A program made the position numbers and the translations under genes. The notes beneath the pieces are model-generated. The model was given only the letters and a program-made list of their open reading frames with translations. It did no database searches and was not told where the DNA came from. From NCBI GenBank assembly GCA_000415505.1, contig KE354427.1, forward strand, positions 1 to 59,907: a stretch of DNA of 59,907 nucleotides, given 5' to 3'. This document shows, piece by piece, positions 51,667-59,650 of the stretch; position 1 is the first letter of the stretch, and each line of letters starts with the position of its first letter. Source of the DNA: Streptomyces afghaniensis 772 (GTDB lineage: Bacteria; Actinomycetota; Actinomycetes; Streptomycetales; Streptomycetaceae).

Positions 51667-52916
51667 CCCCCTCCTTCCTTCCGCCGCCGGAAGTTCACCG
51701 ACCCCCGGTCCCCCCGCAACCGGCCCGCCTTCTGGGCGCCCTCGGGGACCTTGACCAGCCCCAGTTCGCCGGCCAGGCCCCACAGGGCCTGCTTCACCGA
51801 GCTCTTGCTCTCCAGTTCGTGGATGCGGCCCGCGTCCACGACGCTCTGCAGTTCCTTGAAGTTGGCGGGGACCGCGGTGGCCGCGACGGCCGTGCCGGTG
51901 ATCTTCTGGATCAGCGGCGGCTGGATCTCCGTACCGCGCGAGTACCGGTTGACGACGATGGTCGTCTCCTCCGCCTTGCGGATCTGGAGCCGGTCCCACA
52001 TCCGCACCGCCCGCTTGGCGCCCCGTACCGCGACCACGTCCGGCGTCGTGACCAGCAGGGCCCTGTCGGCCATCTCCACGGCGGCCGCCCCCGCGCCGTT
52101 CAGCTGGGCGCCGCAGTCGATGACGACGACCTCGTAGCGGGAGCGCAGGGCGCTGACGATCTGGCGGGCGGCGCGGTCGGTGACGTCCTCGCCGCGTTCC
52201 CCTTCGGCCGGGGCGAGCAGCAGGACGAGTCCGGTGTCGTGGCGGAAGACCGCGTCGGCCAGGACACGCGGGGAGATGTCCGTGATGGCGGCCAGGTCGA
52301 CCACGGACCGGCGGAACTGGACGTCCAGGTACGAGGCCACATCACCGGTCTGCAGGTCCATGTCGACCAGCGCCGTGCTGCGGCCGGAGGCCTGGGCGGC
52401 GAGGGCCAGCTGGATCGCCGTCAGGGTCGTGCCCACGCCGCCCTTGGCTCCGCTCACCGTGACCACCGTGCCTCCGACACCGGTGAACACGTCGGCGCCG
52501 GCGCCCAGGTGCCGGCGTACGCCGACGGACCACTGGGCGACCGCCTGGACGCGGCTGGCGAGTTCCTCGTAGCTCAGGGGCAGGGCGACCATGCCGCGGG
52601 CGCCGTAGTCCATGGCGGCCTGCATGAGGCCGGGGCTCGCGTCCGAGGTGACGAGGATGACGCCGACGGCCGGGAAGCGCAGGGCGACTTCGCGGATCAG
52701 TTCCAGCGCGGGGACCGGGCCGATGCGCTCGTGCACGACCACGACCTCGGGCAGTTCGTCGACGGACTCGGCGGCCAGTCGCGCGAGGGTGTCGATGAGC
52801 TGGGTGGAGTCGACCACCGGTGCCACCGGCTCGGCGTCCGGGAGCTGGCTGAGCAGCGTCGTGATCGACCGGACCGCGTCCGCGTCACCGACTGCCGGGA
52901 GGATCCTCGTGGGCAT
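51663..52916 (-). CDS. CpaE/TadZ-like MinD-family ATPase
   Basis: A 417-residue protein. An N-terminal receiver-like domain without obvious phosphorylation (about 1-135) precedes a ParA/MinD domain with deviant Walker A GAKGGVGTTLTAIQLALAAQ, VDMDLQTGDVASYLDV and VIDCGAQL. TadZ/CpaE proteins localise the pilus machine to a site in the cell. Gene order cpaB-cpaE-tadE-tadE-tadA-tadB-tadC is the usual actinobacterial one. Confidence 0.92.
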   Translation of the reverse strand: MPTRILPAVGDADAVRSITTLLSQLPDAEPVAPVVDSTQLIDTLARLAAESVDELPEVVVVHERIGPVPALELIREVALRFPAVGVILVTSDASPGLMQAAMDYGARGMVALPLSYEELASRVQAVAQWSVGVRRHLGAGADVFTGVGGTVVTVSGAKGGVGTTLTAIQLALAAQASGRSTALVDMDLQTGDVASYLDVQFRRSVVDLAAITDISPRVLADAVFRHDTGLVLLLAPAEGERGEDVTDRAARQIVSALRSRYEVVVIDCGAQLNGAGAAAVEMADRALLVTTPDVVAVRGAKRAVRMWDRLQIRKAEETTIVVNRYSRGTEIQPPLIQKITGTAVAATAVPANFKELQSVVDAGRIHELESKSSVKQALWGLAGELGLVKVPEGAQKAGRLRGDRGSVNFRRRKEGGG

Positions 52917-52925
52917 GCGGGCCTC

Positions 52926-53633
52926 TCACTTGTCCTTCGCGAGTTCGTACGTCCGGTCCTGCTCGGGGACGGTGGTGTCGCTGCCGGGCGCGACCAGCGC
53001 GAGCCGGACCCGCTGGGCGAACGACTCGGCGTAGGTGAGGCGCTGGGCGTCGAGGGCGGACAGCGCGAAGGTGATGGGGACGGCGTCGGTGGGCTGCTGG
53101 GTGCGGTTGTTCTCGTCCGGTTTCAGCGCGGTGAGTTCGCCGACGTCGAGGACCTTGGCGTTGGTCACGATGATCTTCGACTGGTCGGGGTCGCCCTCGC
53201 GCTTGCCCTCGAAGGTGGCGTAGACGTTGACCGAGGAACCGGGCGTGATCTTGCCCGCCACACCGGTCGCCGCGTCGATCATGATGGCGACCTCCTGCTG
53301 GCCGGGCTGGAGGGCCGGCTGGCGGACGATCATGTCGGACTGGAGCAGCGAGCCCGCTTGCAGCGTGGTCACGGCGATCTTGCCCTGGATCTCGCGCAGG
53401 TCGGTGACGGCGTTGTCCGACAGCCACCGTTCGGGCATCTCGATCTTCTCGAACTGGCCCGTGCTGAGGGTGGTGTAGGGCGGTACGTCGGACTTGAGCC
53501 GGTAGGCGGTGACCTCGGGGCCGACCTTGGACTTCACGTCGCTGATGACGGACAGCACGCCGGCGAAGGCGCCGAGGGCGCAGACGACCGACAGGAGCAG
53601 GAGAATCACGCCGCGGCGCTGACGGGAATTCAT
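52926..53633 (-). CDS. cpaB: CpaB-like SAF-domain pilus assembly protein
   Basis: A 235-residue protein with one N-terminal membrane helix (about 8-30). The SAF domain contains AYRLKSDVPPYTTLSTGQFE and LQAGSLLQSDMIVRQPAL, then a RcpC/CpaB-type domain with VAIMIDAATGVAGKITPGSS. It is the first gene of the machine operon reading left. No secretin gene is present, as expected for an organism without an outer membrane. Confidence 0.9.
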   Translation of the reverse strand: MNSRQRRGVILLLLSVVCALGAFAGVLSVISDVKSKVGPEVTAYRLKSDVPPYTTLSTGQFEKIEMPERWLSDNAVTDLREIQGKIAVTTLQAGSLLQSDMIVRQPALQPGQQEVAIMIDAATGVAGKITPGSSVNVYATFEGKREGDPDQSKIIVTNAKVLDVGELTALKPDENNRTQQPTDAVPITFALSALDAQRLTYAESFAQRVRLALVAPGSDTTVPEQDRTYELAKDK

Positions 53634-53757
53634 GAACCGTACAACCTCATTGGGGATATCGGTCGAGCGGAAACGAACGGGTGTGAGCGGTGGTCCGTGC
53701 GGGCCGGGGCCAGGACCCTGTGACGCGAGTCCCGTGGCGCGCCCTGTGGTTCAGGAC

Positions 53758-54624
53758 TCACCCGACGGGCGTTTGGTTCTCGTGCGGGTTCTGGCGGGGT
53801 TGGTCGTGGACGGGCGGCGTGGCCGAGCAGAACACGCAGCGGTCGCCGATGACGTCGATGCCGCACCAGTGGCAGCGGGTCCGCCGTACGGAGGTGACCA
53901 GTTGGTAGAGGACCGACAGGTCGGGCAGGTAACTGCAGAACTCGATCAGCTTGCCGGTGCCCCACCAACCCGGTGACTCGGCTGGGAGCGGGGTCTCGCG
54001 CAGGCCCTGCACCTTCCAGGACGGGGCGAGGGTGCCCGTGACCCAGTCGGACGGGAGCTGCCCCTTGGCGACCAGCATCCAGGTGCCGAACTCGGGGCCA
54101 GGCAGGGTGGCTTCGGGGGTGATCCTGACGAGCTGCGGCTCCGGGTGGGCGAGGACGCCGAACTGGCTGCCGGGCACCCAGGACTTGGCGTGCGACTTCA
54201 GGCCGACGGGGACCCGGTCGAGCCGGGCGACGGAGTTGAGCAGCGCGCCGGCGTGGATGTAGTGCACGAGCAGCCGCCCGGCGGAGGCGAGGACGCCGGG
54301 GCTGATGTCGCAGGACGCGAGCTGTCGTAACTGGCGGGCCAGGACGGCGAGTCCGAGCGGGGGCAGATCGGGCTGGAAGAGGGCGATCCGGTCGGTCTCC
54401 ATGAGGGAGCGCAGGGTGTACAGCCGTCGCTGCACGGTGATGGGCGCGGCCTGTGAGCACACCACGATCACATGGCCGTGGTGTTCGACCAGGGCCTGCA
54501 TGTCTGCGAGCGCCTGCTCCAGCGGGCGCCGGTCGACGTCTCGCAGCACCACGGCGGGCAGGGTGCGTTCGTCCTGTGGCGGCAGCGCCATGTCGGCACT
54601 GGTCACGGCAATGGCAGTTGGCAC
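53758..54624 (-). CDS. Conserved hypothetical protein with C-terminal zinc ribbon, Tad-associated
   Basis: A 288-residue protein with no signal peptide or membrane helix. A mixed alpha/beta N-terminal part (HHGHVIVVCSQAAPITVQRR) and a middle part with SHAKSWVPGSQFGVLAHPEP come before the zinc ribbon RCHWCGIDVIGDRCVFC. I do not recognise the family. It is upstream of cpaB, separated by 124 bp. A regulatory or RNA/DNA-binding role is possible. Confidence 0.75.
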   Translation of the reverse strand: MPTAIAVTSADMALPPQDERTLPAVVLRDVDRRPLEQALADMQALVEHHGHVIVVCSQAAPITVQRRLYTLRSLMETDRIALFQPDLPPLGLAVLARQLRQLASCDISPGVLASAGRLLVHYIHAGALLNSVARLDRVPVGLKSHAKSWVPGSQFGVLAHPEPQLVRITPEATLPGPEFGTWMLVAKGQLPSDWVTGTLAPSWKVQGLRETPLPAESPGWWGTGKLIEFCSYLPDLSVLYQLVTSVRRTRCHWCGIDVIGDRCVFCSATPPVHDQPRQNPHENQTPVG

Positions 54625-54887
54625 GCGCAGCTCCCCGTTTCCCCATGCCCTCGGCGCGCCGCCTTGTTACCGCGGCACACCGTGGTGACTTCACTGCGTG
54701 ACTACCTCAGCACTGTATCCACGGCTCTGTGACCGGAGAACAGCGTTTGTGTAGCTGAGGAGCAACTGTCGTTGCACAAGATGCGTCAAAACGGGGCAGG
54801 TTGAGCATCTTGCCGGTCGCGGGCGGGGGCTCGGGTAGTCCCGGCCGGTGGTCCCGGAGGGCCCAGTGTTGACGGTGGGTCTCCGTT

Positions 54888-54903
54888 TGGGCCCTGAGAC
54901 CCA
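54888..54903. promoter_or_regulatory. 7-2-7 operator-like palindrome upstream of the large pilin-like gene
   Basis: TGGGCCC-TG-AGACCCA, 72 bp upstream of the ATG at 54975. A related TGGTCCCGGAGGGCCCA lies at 54849-54865. The rest of 54625-54974 is the divergent promoter region with the zinc-ribbon gene; no gene is seen in it. Confidence 0.6.
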
Positions 54904-54974
54904 CGCCTCCCGCCGGGGTGCGTCCCTACTCTCACCGTCCACAGGCACGTGGTTCGGGCAAGGAGGTGTGCCGT

Positions 54975-56534
54975 ATGGCCGGCGGGGGTGGCATACGGAC
55001 GTACGGACACAGACCGGTCTTCGACGATCGCGGCGCGACCGGCACCGAGTACCTCGGCATGGTCGTCGTCAGCGCCGCGATCGTTCTCGCCGTCTCTGCC
55101 ACCGGCGTCGGACAGCTCGTCTACGACAAGATCGCCGCGCAGATCTGCAAGGTGGCCGGTGACGGCAACTGCGGGGCGGGCGGGACCGGGCCGGGCAAGC
55201 CCCTCACCGACGCCGACTTCGAGCCGGCGCTGTGCCAGGTCTCCTCCGTCACGGACAAGGCGGGCTCCAAGGCGAAGATCCTCTTCTGGGAGATCGGCAA
55301 GGAGTACGGCTTCCAGGAGCAGCACATCAAGGCGAACACGGACGTCAACGGCGACGGAACGGTCGACGACAAGGACCAGCTGGTCTATCTGACCTTCACG
55401 GACGCCGCGTCGGTCGCCGCGAAGAAGGACTTCAAACCGGGCATGAAGGTGGGCCGGTTCGGCGCCGACAAGGTGGAGCTCGGGCTCGGCATCAAGGTCA
55501 CCAACGGCGACACCTGGGTCTTCGAGAGTCCCGAGGAGGCCCAGCGGTTCCGGGACGACGTGGAGAAGCTGCAGATGTACGAGATGCGGCGCACCATGCC
55601 CGGGGGCGCGGAGGCCAGTCTCGGCGACAGCATCGCCTATCTCTTCGGGACCGGTCCGCTCAAGGACGAGGAGGACACCCAGAACCGGATCAAGGACCAG
55701 CTGGGCGACAACCGGAAGATCACCTACGGCAAGGTGGGCCTGGAGGCCTCGGCGTCGGCGGGCCTGAAGATCTCGGCGGGCGACGAGAAGAAACTGAGCG
55801 CCGCGCTCGGCGGCACGTTCAAGTACTCCCCCGACGTCACCTGGACGGACAACGCCTACAAGAACACCAAGTCGTACACGTACTCCTCGTCCATCGAGTA
55901 CGGCTCCAATGTGGGCTACGAGGCGGGCCCGCTCAGCGGCGAGTACGCGGCGAACACGACGCAGACCGGCACCATCACGGTCACCTACGACAAGAAGACC
56001 GGCAAGCTGGTCCGCGTCGACATGACCCGCACCGTCGAGGAGGGCGGCCAGAAGGACGGCGCCAAGGCGGGCGGCGACAACGGCAAGAAGGACGGCGACA
56101 AGCGGGGCGGGAACGCCGGCGTGAAGGGCACGGACTCGCAGACCGGCATCGAGATCGTCACCAACTCCGTCAGTTTCGACCCCGGCCCCGAGGGCGACGC
56201 GGACCGGGCGGTCGCCGAGCGCTGGCTGGACAGCAACAACGAGCAGGTCGCCACGCCCTTCCAGTACATGTTCGACGACCACGCGCCGACGTCCCGCCCG
56301 GGCGCCGACGACCCCTTCGGGCAACTGATGTTCGACAAGGGCAGGTCGAGCCGGATGACGTACACGGGTGAGGTGAACGCGGCCGAGTACGGCTTCGAGT
56401 TGAATCTCGGGCTCAGTCTGGGCATGACGATCAGCACGGAGAAGAAGTCGGAGACGCTGACCGACGCCCGGTTCCTGGGGGCGCCCCGCGGGGACGGTCG
56501 CTCCTATCTTCCCTACAGCTACTGTGCGAACTGA
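54975..56534 (+). CDS. Large Flp-pilin-like protein with long extracellular domain
   Basis: A 519-residue protein. AAGGAGGTG at 54960-54968 makes ATG 54975 certain. A 20-residue leader ends DDRG, followed by ATGTEYLGMVVVSAAIVLAV (Gly20|Ala21, Glu +5, Tyr +6). The remaining 460 residues are soluble: an EF-hand-like loop DVNGDGTVDDKD (123-134), then beta-rich sequence with repeats of Thr/Tyr/Ser, and a Lys/Gly/Asp-rich linker (about 365-395). Like the toxins, it is a pilin N-terminus carrying a large domain, but no toxin domain was recognised. It may be a tip adhesin. Confidence 0.8.
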   Translation: MAGGGGIRTYGHRPVFDDRGATGTEYLGMVVVSAAIVLAVSATGVGQLVYDKIAAQICKVAGDGNCGAGGTGPGKPLTDADFEPALCQVSSVTDKAGSKAKILFWEIGKEYGFQEQHIKANTDVNGDGTVDDKDQLVYLTFTDAASVAAKKDFKPGMKVGRFGADKVELGLGIKVTNGDTWVFESPEEAQRFRDDVEKLQMYEMRRTMPGGAEASLGDSIAYLFGTGPLKDEEDTQNRIKDQLGDNRKITYGKVGLEASASAGLKISAGDEKKLSAALGGTFKYSPDVTWTDNAYKNTKSYTYSSSIEYGSNVGYEAGPLSGEYAANTTQTGTITVTYDKKTGKLVRVDMTRTVEEGGQKDGAKAGGDNGKKDGDKRGGNAGVKGTDSQTGIEIVTNSVSFDPGPEGDADRAVAERWLDSNNEQVATPFQYMFDDHAPTSRPGADDPFGQLMFDKGRSSRMTYTGEVNAAEYGFELNLGLSLGMTISTEKKSETLTDARFLGAPRGDGRSYLPYSYCAN

Positions 56535-56553
56535 CGAGACGGAGTCCAAGCCG

Positions 56554-57107
56554 ATGAAGACCCGCCGTGCCCTCCTGGCCGCCGCCCTGCTGACGGCCTC
56601 CGTGGCCCTGACCGGCTGCGGGAGCTCCGACGCCGGCTCGGTGCCCGTCGGCTGGGGCACCCTGAAGACCAAGGGCGTCGACGTCTCGTATCCGAAGGGG
56701 TACGAGGAGCAGAGCGCCGGCGAGCGCGGCAAGCACAACGCGGCCGCGGCAGTGCGCACGGAGGGCGGCAGGAAGGTCTCGGTCATCACCGTGCAGCTCG
56801 GGTTCACCGAGGCGAACTCCGCCGAGCAGGCCGCGATCGCCGCCGAGGCGGCATCCAGATGGGCGCGGACGTCAAGGGCCAGAAGGACGTGGAGCTGGCC
56901 GGTGCGGACGAGGCGAAGCGGATCGACTTCACCTTCGAGGCGACCGGCGAGGACGGCGGTCCGGCGAAGGGCACCCCGGTCGAGGGCGTGATCCTGGCCG
57001 GTCTCGACTCGACCGACTCCGCCTTCGCGATCCGGGTCGACGCGCAGAAGGGGTCCCTGTCGGACGGTGACCTGGACCGGATCATCGACTCGGTCGAGGT
57101 GCACTAG
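56554..57107 (+). pseudogene. Lipoprotein interrupted by a one-base frameshift
   Basis: It starts MKTRRALLAAALLTASVALT with lipobox LTGC. The frame runs normally up to AAIAAEA, then changes at the GG pair 56850-56851. One extra G would restore GIQMGADVKGQKDVELAG and the stop at 57107, giving 184 residues. The length of 554 bp is one base short of a whole frame. It is linked to the large pilin-like gene (20 bp downstream). It could be a partner lipoprotein. A sequencing error is likely. Confidence 0.75.
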
Positions 57108-57109
57108 CC

Positions 57110-57541
57110 ATGGAGGTGCCGGGCGCCGGCTACGTCGTACTCGCGCTGCTCGTGGCACTGTTCGGCGCGCTGTCGTGGAAGTACGCGCGGCGGCTGGTGA
57201 CGGTGGCGCGGGTGCTGCGGCGAGGGGTGCGGGCGCAGGGCGAGTGCGTCCGGGTGGAGACGGAGCCGTACCACCGCTCGGACGCCCGGCGGCACTTCTT
57301 CGCCTTCCGTACGGCCGACGGCACGCCGGTCGAGTTCGAGGACCTGGCGGGCTGGTCGACGACGGAGGGCACCCGCGTCACCGTCACCTACGACCCGCAC
57401 GATCCGCAGGGCACGGCGACGGTGGCGGGCCGGGGCAGCTGGTCCCCGGTACTCCAGTCGCTCGCCCTGGTCGCGGGCTGCGGCATGGCCGCGCTGGGCT
57501 TCGCGGTCCTCCTCTACGTCGAGATCTTCGGGAGCGGTTGA
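57110..57541 (+). CDS. DUF3592 membrane protein
   Basis: A 143-residue protein with membrane helices at both ends (about 8-25 and 118-138) around a soluble beta-rich domain with RAQGECVRVE, FFAFRTADGTPVEF and TVTYDPHDPQGTATV. This matches the DUF3592 pattern. Function unknown. It is coupled to the next gene (TGATG). Confidence 0.8.
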   Translation: MEVPGAGYVVLALLVALFGALSWKYARRLVTVARVLRRGVRAQGECVRVETEPYHRSDARRHFFAFRTADGTPVEFEDLAGWSTTEGTRVTVTYDPHDPQGTATVAGRGSWSPVLQSLALVAGCGMAALGFAVLLYVEIFGSG

Positions 57542-57930
57542 TGGCGCTCGTACGCTGCTGGGCCGTCGGCATCGTCGTCCTGGTCGTCAGCGAGTACGTC
57601 CAGATGACGCTGGTGTACGGCCCGTTCGTCGGCCCTCGGGGCGTCGGCTCGTTCGGTGCCGCGCTGGCGCTGGTGCACCTGCCGAACCTGGTGTGTGTCG
57701 TGCTCGCCACCTGGGCGGCGGCGCGGGTGCATCCGCAGCCGTGGCGGGAGATGCCGGGGCGGCATCTGGCGGCGGCGTGCGCGGCTCCTGCGGCGGCGCA
57801 GGTGCTGCTGCTGGCGCTGCGGCCGGGGGTGCTGGACCCGGCGGGGCCGGCGTTGTGGATGTCGACGGGCGTGCTGCTGGCAGGGTGTGCGGTCGGGCTG
57901 CTGCTGGACAGGTTGGTCTGGACCTCTTGA
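57541..57930 (+). CDS. Small membrane protein, unknown
   Basis: A 129-residue protein with four predicted membrane helices (VVLVVSEYVQMTLVYG, LVHLPNLVCVVLATWAA, APAAAQVLLLALRPG, STGVLLAGCAVGLLLDRL). No family recognised. Its ATG overlaps the DUF3592 stop. Its last codons lie inside the first dre-like repeat of the chitinase promoter. Confidence 0.65.
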   Translation: MALVRCWAVGIVVLVVSEYVQMTLVYGPFVGPRGVGSFGAALALVHLPNLVCVVLATWAAARVHPQPWREMPGRHLAAACAAPAAAQVLLLALRPGVLDPAGPALWMSTGVLLAGCAVGLLLDRLVWTS

Positions 57931-57951
57931 CAGTGTCGTTGGTCTGGACCA
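57913..57951 (+). promoter_or_regulatory. Chitinase promoter with two dre-like repeats
   Basis: TTGGTCTGGACC occurs at 57913-57924 and 57939-57950, matching the 12-bp direct repeats of Streptomyces chitinase promoters and the DasR-responsive element (core TGGTCTRGACCA). A consensus -35 TTGACA (57927-57932) lies between the copies. The ATG at 57962 has no clear ribosome site. Repression by DasR and relief by glucosamine-6-phosphate is expected from known biology. Confidence 0.8.
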
Positions 57952-57961
57952 TTTTCTTGTC

Positions 57962-59650
57962 ATGTCCAGACACAGACGATCCCTGCGGCTGTGGTCGGGC
58001 GCCCTCACGGCGGCCCTGGCCCTCACTGTCACGACCGTCGGCCAGGCATCCGCCGCCGACGTCAACAACGCCAGGAACGCCGGCTTCGAGTCGGGCCTGA
58101 GCGACTGGACCTGCTCGGCGGGCAGCGGTACGACCGTCTCCTCCCCGGTGCACGCCGGCACGGCAGCGCTGAAGGCGACCCCGGCGGGGCAGGACAACGC
58201 CCGGTGCGCCCAGACGGTCAGGGTGAAGCCCGGATCGACGTACACGCTGGGCGCCTGGGTCCGGGGCGGTTACGCCTACCTCGGTGTCTCGGGCACGGGC
58301 ACGACGGACGTGTCCACCTGGACGCCGGACTCCGCTTCCTGGAAGCAGCTGTCGACGACCTTCACCACGGGTTCGTCGACGACGTCGGTGACGGTGTACA
58401 CGCACGGCTGGTACGGGCAGGCGGCGTACTACGCGGACGACGTGTCGGTGTTCGGCCCCGACGGGGGCGGCGGCACGGACCCGGGCCCGACGGTCCCGTC
58501 CGCGCCGGGCGGCCTGAGTGTCTCCGGCACGACGTCCTCCTCGGTCTCCCTCGCCTGGAACGCGGTCTCGGGAGCGACGGGTTACACCGTCTACCGCGAC
58601 GGCACGAAGGTCACGGCGGTCTCCGGCACCTCGGCGACGGTGACCGGCCTCGCGGCCTCGACGTCGTACTCCTTCCAGGTCACGGCGACGAACGCGGCGG
58701 GTGAGTCGCCGAGGTCGGCGGCGGTGACGGGGACCACCACCAAGCCGAACGGCCCGGGCCCCGCGCTTCCCGAGCACGCGGTGACGGGCTACTGGCAGAA
58801 CTTCAACAACGGGGCGACGGTCCAGAAGCTGGCCGACGTGCCCTCCCACTACGACATCATCGCCGTCTCGTTCGCGGACGCGACGTCCACGCCGGGTGCG
58901 GTGACCTTCACCCTGGACTCGGCCGGACTGAACGGCTACACGGTCGACCAGTTCAAGGCGGACATCAGGGCCAAGCAGGCGGCCGGCAAGAAGGTCGTCA
59001 TCTCGGTGGGCGGTGAACGCGGCACCGTGGCGGTGAACGACGCGGCGTCGGCGGCGAACTTCGCGAACTCCGTGTACTCCCTGATGCAGACGTACGGCTT
59101 CGACGGCGTCGACATCGACCTGGAGAACGGCCTGAACGCGACCTACATGACGCAGGCGCTGCGGTCGCTCTCGGCGAAGGCGGGCTCGTCGCTGATCATC
59201 ACGATGGCCCCGCAGACCATCGACATGCAGTCGACGTCGAACTCCTACTTCCAGACCGCGCTGAACATCAAGGACATCCTGACGGTCGTCAACATGCAGT
59301 ACTACAACAGCGGTTCCATGCTCGGCTGCGACGGCAAGGTCTACAGCCAGGGCTCGGTGGACTTCCTGACCGCCCTGGCCTGCATCCAGCTGGAGAACGG
59401 CCTCGCCCGTCCCACGGTCGGCCTGGGCGTGCCGGCCTCGACCCGGGCGGCGGGCAGCGGGTACGTGGCACCGTCCGTGGTGAACAGCGCCCTGGACTGT
59501 CTGACCAGGGGCACGGGCTGCGGCTCGTTCAAGCCGCCCCGGACGTATCCGGACCTCAGGGGCGCGATGACCTGGTCGACCAACTGGGACGCCACGGCCG
59601 GCAACGCGTGGTCCAACGCGGTGGGTCCGCATGTGCACGGGCTGCCGTAG
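57962..59650 (+). CDS. Secreted GH18 chitinase with carbohydrate-binding and FN3 domains
   Basis: A 562-residue extracellular enzyme that hydrolyses chitin. Signal peptide to about residue 32. A CBM4/16-like beta-sandwich follows at about 34-165 (NAGFESGLSDWTC), then a Gly/Pro linker and an FN3 domain (about 182-265: PSAPGGLSVSGTTSSSVSLA). GH18 covers 278-560, with FDGVDIDLEN holding the DxxDxDxE motif (catalytic Glu388) and VVNMQYYNS. The arrangement is that of a secreted Streptomyces chitinase close to S. coelicolor ChiA-type enzymes. Confidence 0.93.
   Translation: MSRHRRSLRLWSGALTAALALTVTTVGQASAADVNNARNAGFESGLSDWTCSAGSGTTVSSPVHAGTAALKATPAGQDNARCAQTVRVKPGSTYTLGAWVRGGYAYLGVSGTGTTDVSTWTPDSASWKQLSTTFTTGSSTTSVTVYTHGWYGQAAYYADDVSVFGPDGGGGTDPGPTVPSAPGGLSVSGTTSSSVSLAWNAVSGATGYTVYRDGTKVTAVSGTSATVTGLAASTSYSFQVTATNAAGESPRSAAVTGTTTKPNGPGPALPEHAVTGYWQNFNNGATVQKLADVPSHYDIIAVSFADATSTPGAVTFTLDSAGLNGYTVDQFKADIRAKQAAGKKVVISVGGERGTVAVNDAASAANFANSVYSLMQTYGFDGVDIDLENGLNATYMTQALRSLSAKAGSSLIITMAPQTIDMQSTSNSYFQTALNIKDILTVVNMQYYNSGSMLGCDGKVYSQGSVDFLTALACIQLENGLARPTVGLGVPASTRAAGSGYVAPSVVNSALDCLTRGTGCGSFKPPRTYPDLRGAMTWSTNWDATAGNAWSNAVGPHVHGLP

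Noticed and set aside
54786..57158. A 790-codon open frame antisense to the large pilin-like gene, and similar long antisense frames (for example 2618-4945 and 5072-6817)
   Set aside because: These are shadows of real genes in high-GC DNA. The opposite strand has recognisable domains, ribosome sites and correct codon bias; the antisense products are Arg/Gly/Val-rich without motifs.
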